A program made the position numbers and the translations under genes. 64,000 nt of DNA. Origin: Mytilus trossulus. Taxonomy: Eukaryota > Mollusca > Bivalvia > Mytilida > Mytilidae. A model generated the notes under the pieces. It ran no database searches and was not told the DNA's origin. It worked only from the letters and a program-made list of their open reading frames with translations. Position 1 is the first letter of the stretch, and each line of letters begins with the position of its first letter. Shown one piece after another: positions 48,432 through 58,800 of the stretch. The stretch covers positions 11,671,911 to 11,735,910 of the forward strand of contig NC_086376.1 in NCBI RefSeq assembly GCF_036588685.1. The letters run 5' to 3'.

Positions 48432-51114
48432 TCATCGTGCTGGTTCTGGTGGTGGTTTTCTTGTTGGCAAAGTTGGTGTTGTAGGGTCAGTAGTCGAAGT
48501 AATTGTCAATTCGGTTGTTGTGGTAGATTTTGTTGTTGTTGTGGGTTGTGTCTGTGTTGGTGTAGTAGATGTTGTCGGCTCAGTGGTTGTAGTTGTTGTC
48601 GGTTTCGTTGTTGTAGTTGTTGTCGGTTTCGTTGTCGTAGTTGTTGTCGGTTCAGCTGTTGTAGTGGTCGGTTTCGTTGTTGTTGCGATTGTCGGTTCCG
48701 TTGTTGTAGTTGTTGTCGGTTCAGATGTTGTAGATTCTATTGTTGTAGTTGTTGTCGGCTCAGTTGTTGTTGTAGTGGTCGGGATCGTTGCTGTAGTTGT
48801 CGGTTTCGTTGTTGTAGTTGTCGGTTTCGTTGTTGTAGTGGTCGGTTCCGTTGTTTTTGTGGTTGTCGGTTCCATTGTTGTTGTGGTTGTCGGTTCCATT
48901 GCTGTAGTGGTCGGTTTCGTTGTTGTAGTTGTTGTCAGTTCTTTTGTTGTAATTGTTGTCTGGTCAGTTGTTTTAGTAGTCGGTTCTGTTGTTGTAGTGG
49001 TCGGTTTCGTTGTTGTAGTTGTTGTCAGTTCTGTTGTTGTAATTGTTGTCTCATCAGTTGTTGTAGTAGTCGATTCGTTTGTTGTAGTGGTCGGTTCCGT
49101 TGTTTTTGTGGTTGTCGGTTCCATTGTTGTTGTGGTTGTCGGTTCCATTGCTGTAGTGGTCGGTTTCGTTGTTGTAGTTGTTGTCAGTTCTGTTGTTGTA
49201 ATTGTTGTCTGCTCAGTTGTTGTAGTAGTCGGTTCCGTTGTTGTTGTAGTGGTCTGGTCCGTTGTTGTAGTTGTCGGTTTCGTTGTTATCGTGGTCGGTT
49301 CTGTTGTTGTTATCGTGGTCGGTTCTGTTGTTGTAGTTGTTGTCGGTTCAGTTGCTATAGTTGTTGTCGGCTCAGTTGTTGTAGTTGTTGGCTTGGTAGT
49401 TGTTGTTTGCTCAGAAGTAGTGGTCGGTTCCGTTGTTGTAGTTCTGGTTGTCGGCTCTGTAGTAGTTGTCATAGAAGTCGGTTCCGTTGTTGTTGTTGTT
49501 GTCGGCTCTGTAGTAGTCGTTGTTGGCTCAGTGGTTGTAGTAGTCGGTTCCGTTGTTGTCGGCTCAGTCGTAGTTGTTGTCAGCTGTGTGGTAGTAGCAG
49601 TAGAAGTAGTGGTCGGTTTTGTTGTTGTAGTAGTTGTCGGTTTGGTGATAGCTGAAGTAGTTGTCGATTTTGTTGTGATAGGTTTGCTTGTAGTTGTTAC
49701 CGGTGTAGTTGTGCTGGTTGTTAATTTTGTTGTTGGTTTAGTCGAGGTAGTTGGTATCGGTGTTGTATTTGGATGAGAGTAAAATGGTGTTGCAAAACAT
49801 TTCGCATGCAGATATCTTCTACCGAAATAACTTGTCGCATATCTTATTATATTATTCCCAGGATAGACATGTTTAATATTTATTAAATTCTGTAGAAATC
49901 CTTTATATTCTGTTCCATATTTGAAATAACCCAATGTCTAGAAAAGAAGAAAATGTACGTTTAAAACATTAATGGAATGTCGATTCTTTCAAAATATAGT
50001 ATTTTTTTTAATTATTATTCTTTCTGATGTAGATTAGCAGTGTGACAAATTAATTGATTGGCAATTATGAACACCGAGTACTTCGATATCATCAGTTCAT
50101 GCACTGAATTCCATGGGTACCGATGGTTGGAAACCCCTTTGCCGCATTCAAGATTGACGAAAATTTAGCTGTAGCATTCCCTTTTTAAGGATCGACTCCA
50201 CTTATTTAATGAATTAATTTATGATCACAATGATGGAATTTTAACCCCGCCCACCAGCTGTACAGCCTTCTAAGACAACTGGATTTGTATCGATAACCCC
50301 GACGGTAAAAATAACAAAGGGGTTCCGATTTTTTTCTTTGTTAAAAAAAATACAGTTCTTTAAAAGAATGATAGATATTCTGATAAAACAAAGTATCCCC
50401 CTTATGTAAATGGGAACCTTGCATACCATGTATCCCTTTCCTTGTTTTAAGGTTTAAATCGGCCTCCAATCTGGGAGTCAATTTCATTGATGGGGGACTG
50501 CTAACCCGGCATGCACGTAATTACTCTAAATGGCACAACTGATCTGATTTATGTTGCTAGAAGTACATGTTTCTTCATTTATTGTGGTGTAAAATGCGTT
50601 TACCACACATTCGTTTTTGTTTTTATATGTAAATATACTGGTGGTTTGCATTTACATATAATGACGCTTGGGTTGTGTGGTTTGTATTTATATTTATCGC
50701 TATTTTGTGAATTTTTCCTTCGATCGTTTTTGTGATAACTTTTATACATATCATGCTACTCGCTTGGTTTTCTTCATATGTATCGTAACGTGTTTTTACT
50801 GTCCCAAATGTTTGTCCTTATCGTTCATATATAAAAAAAAATCCAAAAAAAAATCAAGAAAACAAAATCGACTAGTATATAAAATTCGACATGGTTTATA
50901 TGCTTTTAGTCATACTTACATAGAAGTCTAATACTTGCTTATCCAAGAGTACCTGGATTCCTAGTTCACCTGGTCTGTAATATTCATTCGAGGTAAACTT
51001 GCATTCTCCTGTTTGGTATTGTAATGGTAAATCTTCCACAAACTCAATAAACTCTCCGTAAAAACAGTGAACGGTTGGAATAGCCAATATCACACTCAAT
51101 GTCAACCACTTCAT
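48432..51114 (-). CDS. Array gene D: secreted two-cysteine protein with long Thr-rich mucin tail
   Basis: Family not recognised. Coding exons 51114-50920 (65 codons, donor TTCTAT|GTAAGT) and 49937-48432 (501 codons plus stop, acceptor TTCTTTTCTAG) give 566 aa. The signal peptide starts MKWLTLSVILAIPTVHC; an in-frame ATG 12 bases upstream lies across the TTATTTAG acceptor and is not used. Head domain: YQTGECKFTS, YRPGELGIQVLLD, VLDFY, YKGFLQNLINI, IIRYATSYFGRRY, AKCFA; the Trp before the second Cys is lost. About 450 residues of (E/K/D)PTTTTT-like repeats follow, ending LPTRKPPPEPAR. The tail contains a 249-base in-frame internal duplication. The long Val-rich (490 aa) and Cys-rich (369 aa) + strand ORFs over it are antisense shadows. 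The tail is probably O-glycosylated and extended (inference). Confidence 0.75.
48841..49339 (-). repeat. 249-base in-frame duplication inside the gene D tail
   Basis: On the + strand GTCGGTTCCGTTGTTTTTGT begins at 48841 and again at 49090, and the match continues for well over 100 bases, including the rare TCCATTGCTGTAGTGG block. The offset is 249 = 83 codons, so the reading frame is kept. In the protein, TKPTTTAMEPTTTTTMEP occurs twice. Confidence 0.85.
49990..50890. other. Gene D intron 1 (between coding exons)
   Basis: AT-rich intron sequence. No repeat family was recognised with confidence. Confidence 0.35.
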
Positions 51115-51129
51115 TCTAAATAACAAAAC

Positions 51130-53430
51130 AAAATTGTTAATTATTTCTTTTTTTATAATATCCTACTAAATATGTACATATTTTGAATTCATTTGTTAAT
51201 TCTAAAATCAGCATTGCTAGTCACATACAAATCTAAAATCCTAAAAAATCTAGAAAATATTTTTCACTTCCTTTCTTACAAAATCTGGCGAGTCTAGTCT
51301 CTTTTCTGACATAAGTCTTTAGTTATACTAATGTATTGAAATGGTTTATGTATGAAAGTCATTTTAGTTGTTTCTCATAATTAATAAATATTATTATGGA
51401 CGTGGAAAAAGTAGGTGCGTAGACATTTTACTTTATCATATGTATGTTTTGTTGACTGTCCGCTTAAAAGCCTATTTAGATTTGGACCTTTGAGCAATAA
51501 CCAAATTAGGAGTTTTATTTGTTTCCATGTAAACATTTACTTATGAACACGTACTGATTTTTAAAATAGCCCCTTTGACACGAAAAGTATTTTAATGTAA
51601 ATTGCGACTTTTGAGTGACTTTTATAGTATTTTATTTGACAAACAGGCCATAAAAACTAATTCACATTTTTATGGAGATGAAAGAAGACTTTTTCATATG
51701 TTTGTAATTGATTTCAATAAATTGTATATAATCCATGTCGCATTTTAGTACTATCCCAGATCATGATACCCGTTGGCACTTATAATAAAGAGCTATTGTT
51801 TTTTTACTTTGTCAATACACATATCAAACAGTTATCTTTATTTTTACCTACGTATTATGTTGGTTACTGGCATGTATGTTACAAATCCTTATACTTGTTT
51901 TTACCAAAATTATTTTATCCATGTCCAAACGGAATGTGTAAATCATACGTCGAAAATACATATACTAAATGAAACAAGAAATAAATAGTTTTGAATCTAA
52001 AAAAAGCTTCTTATGTCTTATTTGCACTCGCTCATGTAAATGTCTTTCTTTCTTTTAAGATTTCAGACAGTGGATGATAATCACATCACTTTTTCAAAAT
52101 TCACTCAAGTTTCTACCATATTTTTTTGCTGCTGATAAAAAGTATCCAATTCTTATTCAGAAAAAGAAATTTGTTGTAAAAATGAAAATCAAACAAACTT
52201 TTTCTTCAGTTTGTATTCAGTTAACGTGTTTCGGAAATGCAGAAAAAATGTCAAATGGGCAAAAATAAATAATCTTTTAAATATGGTCGACATTGAAAAT
52301 GTTCTTTAAAGTATAAGTTTTGGGCTTTTGAATTTAATTTTAACTACATTTTTTAATTGTAGTTCAAATTTGGTTTAACCTTCCATCTTTTTTTTTTATT
52401 GGAGAGCCACATATAGTCTGTATATGTAGACGAAACCAGTGTTTTTGGCGTTCTAAATTATAGCCTGACATCTCTGAAGAGTTTTAAGATATCGCACTAC
52501 TACATATTTTGGCATTTATTTTCTTTAAATTAACCTATACAACTAGTTTCCGTGTGTTCGATTTTGGAGATTGTAAAAATTTGTTTTAGCTTCTAATATT
52601 GAGACGTAAATTTATAACAGAAATTAGCGGTGCTACTCTTTAAAGCGGCTTCTTCGGATTAATTCTAGTCAGATTAATTGGCGATACTGGAACATACAAC
52701 TATGATCAACTATATGTATGAGGGTATGGATGGGGGGTCTGTTATTCTGTAAACATTTAATTTTCACCCCATTTTTCTCTAATCTTTAAAAAATTAACCC
52801 CTTTTTTCTCTAATCTTCCAAAAATTTACCCTTTTATTCTCTAATCTTCTATTTTTTGGCTCATTATTCTCTAATCTTCATTTTTTTAGGGCATTATTCT
52901 TTAATCATTTAACCCCATCCAAACCCTCATGTATGTGTCCAATAATAATAATGCTTTGAAGCTGTAATCTATATAATTCACTAAAAAAAACTTTTTTTTG
53001 TGTGTGTGTGTGTGTGCAAGTCTTCAGATAATTTTTATCCAAATAAAACCCACACATGGGTGACTGTCATTTCAATTCTATGTGCTTGTTTCTCCATTCT
53101 AGCAAAATCTCATGACATTTGTCTTGTAGACATCGGTTAAAATCTCGGACCCTAGCTCTGAATAAAATATGATTTTAAAAATCCTTTTTTTGATAAGTCA
53201 AAGCTCTAATTGAAACACAGTTTTCGAGGCACAGAACATAGCTAAGCTTAACATATACCAGCTGTTACTTAATTTGCATATTACAGCCAATCTTTTGATC
53301 CTATCTATTATAAATGTCTTCGAACGACATACAACATGTAAAAGTATCTTGGAGGCAAGAGAATATAGAGGTTAATATTCATTTTAATATCACGTGATTT
53401 ATATTTAAAGGGAAAAATGAAAAATGGTCT
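51130..53430. other. Gene D 5' UTR intron
   Basis: This is read as the intron between the non-coding first exon and coding exon 1. It contains the inverted-repeat element at 52718-52930, a (TG)n of about 16 bases at 53001-53016, and a fragment near 52410-52470 (GTAGACGAAACCAGTGTTTT) like the repeat family at 29160. Short ORFs here lack support. Confidence 0.4.
52718..52930. mobile_element. Short element: inverted ends around five copies of a ttctctaatctt repeat
   Basis: Left ATGAGGGTATGGATGGGG (52718-52735) and right CCCCATCCAAACCCTCAT (52913-52930) are inverted repeats with one mismatch. Between them, about 52762-52915, lie five roughly 31-base units with ATTCTCTAATCTT followed by A- or T-rich sequence and a C- or G-triplet. 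Confidence 0.65.
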
Positions 53431-53433
53431 TAC

Positions 53434-53544
53434 CTGTAAAATTCTTCACCTATGTTTTAGTTGTTATTTCTTGTTCTTGGTTGACATGGTCATTTATTAT
53501 ACATCTTCTCCTCATCTTTGTTTTCACACCTTTTACAGGTAAAC
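53434..53544 (-). promoter_or_regulatory. Promoter and non-coding first exon of array gene D
   Basis: Minus strand: GTTTACCTGTAAAAGGTGTG (53544-53525) aligns with TTTACCTGTATAAAGGTGTG of gene B, lacking one base of the TATA box. A donor, TTTACAG|GTAAGACC, ends an exon at 53434, about 100 bases downstream, as in gene C. Confidence 0.5.
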
Positions 53545-54280
53545 ATAACCTGGTTTTACATTAATCATGATGTAATTACGGTTTATGTGACAGACTCCAG
53601 TGTAAATTTGGACACGGTTGTCATTGTCGTTAATACTTCATAGCGCGAGGTGCAAATAATTGATCTATAGCTGGTCAAGAATGAACCGTGAAGAATCTTA
53701 CATATGTTACAAATTTCATTTCCATAGCCTTCGACTAGATTTTTGTACCATGGAATCAAATCAAACGGGAAAAGCTTAGAAGTAATATTTTCACCATGCC
53801 ATCTAAAATGATCCGTAAGCCTTTCAAGGGAACAACAAATACATGGGCTATTTTTAGTAAATCTAACTCCAATAGCTTTACAAAAAGGATAATCAAATTC
53901 CTTTGGAGGTCAGGTTGTCTTCGTTGGCGATTGTCTTCTCTACTCTATAAACTACACTACCACATTATCGTATAAAACTAAAACAATGATTTATTTACAT
54001 GGTCTTTTGATTAATCAGAGTGTTAATATAATAAGTGTTCGTTTCAGTTAATTTCAAGTAATAAAACTTACAACTTACTTTGATCAAACAAAATAATAAA
54101 ATTAATAGTTTTCTTTTGTGTGATTGTATTCATATCTGTTTAAGGTGATGTGGTATGTTTCAATACTGTCATGTGAGGTTAAAACATTATTTCACCAATA
54201 TTTCAAGATATTTCTGCAATCCGTTCCATGTTTACAATCTCGATTTTTTTCTAAATACAAGAGTGCACACACTGAATTGT
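53545..54280. other. Spacer upstream of the array
   Basis: No gene or repeat was recognised. The sequence is AT-rich. Confidence 0.35.
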
Positions 54281-54286
54281 CTTGTC

Positions 54287-54935
54287 TTTTTTACTAATCA
54301 TTGATATTATGTTGAAAGTCCTAAGGCAGCAACCATTTGATTTTCTGGTTAGAGAACATCTGCCAGCTAGACAAGTCACCTTACAGTCATTCCATACACA
54401 ACATATAGTAGAATTATTGCATACAGTATAAGAAAAACAGATCAAAACACAAAAACTTGAACCGCTGCACCATTAAAATGGGGTCAAGGTCAGATGGCAC
54501 CTGTCAGTTGGTTATGTTCACCTTACAGTCCTTTCATACACCGAATATACTAGACCTTTTGCATGTAGTATCTGAAATATGGTCCACCACCAAAACTTAA
54601 CCTTGTTCACTGATCCATGAAATGAGGTCAAGGTCAAGTAAAAACTGTCTGACTGGCATGAGGACCTTGCAATGTAGGTACATACCAAATATAGTTATCC
54701 AATTACTTATAATAAGAGAGAATTTAACATTACAAAAAATCTGAACTTTTTTTTCAAGTAGTCACTGAACCATGAAAATGAGGTCAAGGACATTGGACAT
54801 GTGACTGACGGAAAGAACGTAACATGGGGCATCTATATACAAAGTATGAAGCGTCCAGGTCTTCTACCTTCTAAAATATAAAGCTATTAAGAAGTTAGCT
54901 AACGCCGCCGCCACCGCCATAGCCGGATCACTATC
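54287..54935. repeat. Degenerate tandem repeat, unit about 150 bases, 3-4 copies
   Basis: Units share CACTGAACCATGAAAATGAG-like, GGTCAAGGTCA, CACCTTACAGTC and CATACACCGAATATA blocks, near 54360-54490, 54500-54640 and 54650-54800, with a last part ending GCCGCCGCCACCGCCATAGC at about 54905. From memory this is a common bivalve repeat. Confidence 0.65.
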
Positions 54936-55039
54936 CCTATGTCGAGCTTTCCTTCAGCTAGCCCTTAAACAAATATATACAAGTTCAGTGATAATGAACG
55001 CCATACTAATTTCAAAATTGTACACAAGAAACTAAAATT

Positions 55040-55330
55040 AAAATAATACAAGACTAACAAAGGCCAGAGGCTCCCGACTTGGAACAGGCGCAAAAATGCG
55101 GCGGGGTTAAACAGGTTTGTGAGATCTCAACCCTCCCCCTATACATCTAGCCAATGTAGAAAAGTAAACGCATAACAATACGCACATTAAAATTCAGTTC
55201 AAGAGAAGTCCGAGTCTGATGTCAGACGATGTAACCAAAGAAAATAAATAAAATGACAATAATACATAAATAACAACAGACTGCTAGCAGTTAACTGACA
55301 TGCTAGCTCTAGACTTCAATTAAACTGACT
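55040..55330 (+). repeat. Dispersed repeat (gcgcaaaaatgcggcggggtt family), second copy
   Basis: ATACAAGACTAACAAAGGCC, GGCGCAAAAATGCGGCGGGG and CATCTAGCCAATGTAGAAAAG match the copy at 9545-9720. This copy runs further, through GTCCGAGTCTGATGTCAGAC. Confidence 0.65.
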
Positions 55331-55879
55331 GAAAGATTATGATTTCATCATATGAACATCAGGCACAATCCATCCTGATAGGGGTTTAGTATCATACCAT
55401 CATAACATTTATGAGAAGAACATAACCTGTTTTGCCTTGGATTTTGTTTTGTTTTTGGTTATTTTTTTCTGATTTTCAACTGATAGGCTAAAATCCAAAA
55501 TTTAGTATTGGATGATTTTTGTCCTAAATGCTATCGTGAACTTATATTATTAGCTGTTCAAGATTTTTGTAAAGAATTCTTTACATTTATAAAATCAAAT
55601 TCATTTTTAAGAATACAAAATTAGAAAGATCATATCATAAGAAACATGTGTATTAAGTTTCAAGTTAATTGGACTTCAACTTTAGCAAAAACTACATTGA
55701 CCAAAAACTTTAACCTGAAGTGTGACAGACAGACGAACCAACAAATGAAAGGACACACTGAACGAAAAAACATATGGAGTGGGCATAAAAATACTGTTTA
55801 ACAAAGAACTACATTTTGACAAGATTTATTTGTATAAATAATAGATCACAGTTGGAAAAAGATAGATATGTATATGTAA

Positions 55880-58800
55880 CTATTGTTCTACAGCTATGTC
55901 AACAAGATTGTTTAATATGTCCATTTCTCTAGCTTGTGGTGACTTTAAATCTTCACTCAATCTGAACACATGAATTGTACCACTACCATCACCTGTAGCT
56001 AACAACTGAGGCCTAAAACAAAAATATAAAAACTTAAGCATTATGATAAAAAGTTCTAGCAATCAATGTACTGTGTTATAAAGACTTTTTTTCTGGAATA
56101 CAACAGACATAAAAAAAGAAAAATATTGTGTTGATTTTTTTTTATATTCTTTTTATGCACTTTGAATTTAAAGAGAAATCACACACTGCTTGTAATCATT
56201 TTCCCTTTAGGGTTTAGACATTATATAACATCTTTTAATTTGCTTACATTAATTGTTTTGACATTGAACTTAATTAATCCTCTATCCTGAAGCCACAGAT
56301 AGAGAAATGCAGGTCTCTAGATATTACAGCTGCAATAAACTGACGTCTGCTGAGTCATATACATATCTCTAATCCTATTTGTTATGTCTGGAAAACGGTA
56401 AATGAGAAGGCAGAATTTGACCAAAAATATATGTTTTTTCATGTATGATAATCCTTTTTCATTTTTGTAGAAAAATTTCTCAGAAAAAAACAACCTATGT
56501 TAACCTTGACAACTATGTTATTTATATGAAAATTAATAGACATTGACAATTTCCATATTGCAGATCACCATCTGAATGTACATTGTATCATGAAATGACA
56601 TGAATGATACATTTTTGTATTCAAAAGGACAAGATTTTGAATATATTAAAAACTTACTGGTTCATATTAAATTGACATGTATAAACAGGTAATTTTTTGG
56701 TACTAGCTTCTAATTTTAACACAGGAACTGTCTGGTCTCCTTTAAGATCATATATTAACAGGTAACCAGTTTCTGTTGTAGCTGCTAGTAGAGTAGGTCT
56801 TACTGGTGACCATTTTGCTGAGAACACAAAACCTTCTCCTGGTTCTATTGTTAAAACAGGTGGTTTCTATAATGATAACAGAAAATTTTATGGAAGTTAT
56901 AACTATTTTTTGATTCTCTAAACTGAAGAGTTTCATAAAGCTTTATTTGAAATGATCTTTTTCATTAGAAAATGTCCTTAACAGTATATATATAAATAAA
57001 TAGACGGTGTCTGATTGCTTATGAGACAACTATCCATCAAAGACCAAAGAACAAGGATGTATTGTACTACAGGTCAATGTACGAACTTCAACAATGATCA
57101 ATTACATACTTTATAGTATATGAATGTCCATTTTTAGATAGTCTTATTTAGTACAATCTATTGAAACAAATGAATCTGTATTACTAATGATTACTTTTTA
57201 TACATTTGACATATTGCAGTTTGGTGGGCTGCCAGAGTAACATTCTTCTTCCACTTTTGTTGCAGGCAAGACATAAACTAAACTTACTCTATTATAAGCA
57301 ATCAAATCATTTTAAGCACAAACAATACATTTTGCTGGCACTGATTCAATTCCTTATTGATATACATTGGTTACGTTTATAACTGACATACCTGTAACAT
57401 TGTATAGAGTCTTATAGTTTGGTCCATTGCTGATGTGAGGAAGGCATTCCTATGGAAGGGTGAAAACTCTGCTGAATAAACTGGACCATAATGTGGATTA
57501 TATGTAAATGTGACAGGTGATCGCAAAGGGACAGATGAAACAACATGACCTGTAATTAGAAGATTTTATCTCATATAATATTGCTAAGACACTCGCACTC
57601 ACAAATTGATATTTGATATTGTAATAACTAATTTCCCAATCCACTATAATTAAATATATATAAACTAAGATTTAATCACTATGTAGTAGCACTAAAATTA
57701 TCTTCCTCTTTGGTAATAAATTGTTTAAATGCAATAAGTAATCTATTGCAATAGATTTTCATTATACCTTTATTCATTTATTCACATATATATATACATA
57801 TATATAATTGTTTGTATTTTACTCCCATGTATTGCAAATTGTTTATCCATTCGATCATTACCATTTATTGTAAATGCATTTGTGCTAATAAAATATTGTA
57901 TTGTATTGTATCATTCCTTTAAAAGAAAAAAGAGACAGTTTAGCTTTCAAATGACAAATGTCCTTCATACTTTCATCAATATAACAAACCTAAATTGTGC
58001 TTGATGAACACTGAGCACATGCCAAATGTTACTTTTTGTTCTGTGAGGTAAGGGAAGTATCTCTACAGAAATTTTTTCATGAATAGCTCAAATAAGAACT
58101 AGTTTTGGGTATAAATATGTATACTTTTGTTTGAATTTAATATAATCATATACATTTTTGTTTAATTGTTTGGTGTTATAACAAATTATGAAGCTGTTCA
58201 CATTGCTGGCATTAATAGAGGGACTTGTTGACAGCAAGGATATATCACAGAGATGTAAAAATTATCATATGAATAGAAGATGGCGTATTGGTTTGTGAGA
58301 CAGAAGGTTTACCTCAAGACAAAATTAAAAAGATATCATGTCACAATAAAAATAGGAATGACCTTCCTTGGAGCAAAATAACCATAAATTTATTGTTTTC
58401 TTACTTCCTGCTGGTTCCCCGTGTGCATTCATTGAACATTTGAACAAGGCACCAGGTTCAGATCCTACTATAAAACTTTCTTTATTTTCACAATTAAATG
58501 ACACACTTGTCACGCCAACTTCTTTATCTCCTCTCATGTTTCTCGTCTTCTTTAACTCCTTAGGTAAACTTGATGACATCAAAATAAACCTACAATAGAA
58601 ATAACACAAGTTGAACACATTAAAATATATATCAGTAAGTTATTGCTACTCAAAACTAACAGTCAAATCATTTCAAGATCTGAATATCTCTGCTTTATAG
58701 CATGAAAACAATAGGGTCACAAGCAAGAATATGTTTTTCCACTGAAGGTTGATGGTTTATCCAACATTCTGGCTTCTTCTTCAGATCAATTTATCTGGAT

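Noticed and set aside
48304-49776. 490-aa Val-rich ORF on the + strand, and a 369-aa Cys-rich ORF at 48546-49655
   Set aside because: Both are antisense readings of the Thr-codon repeats of gene D. The minus strand has the signal peptide, splice sites and paralogs.
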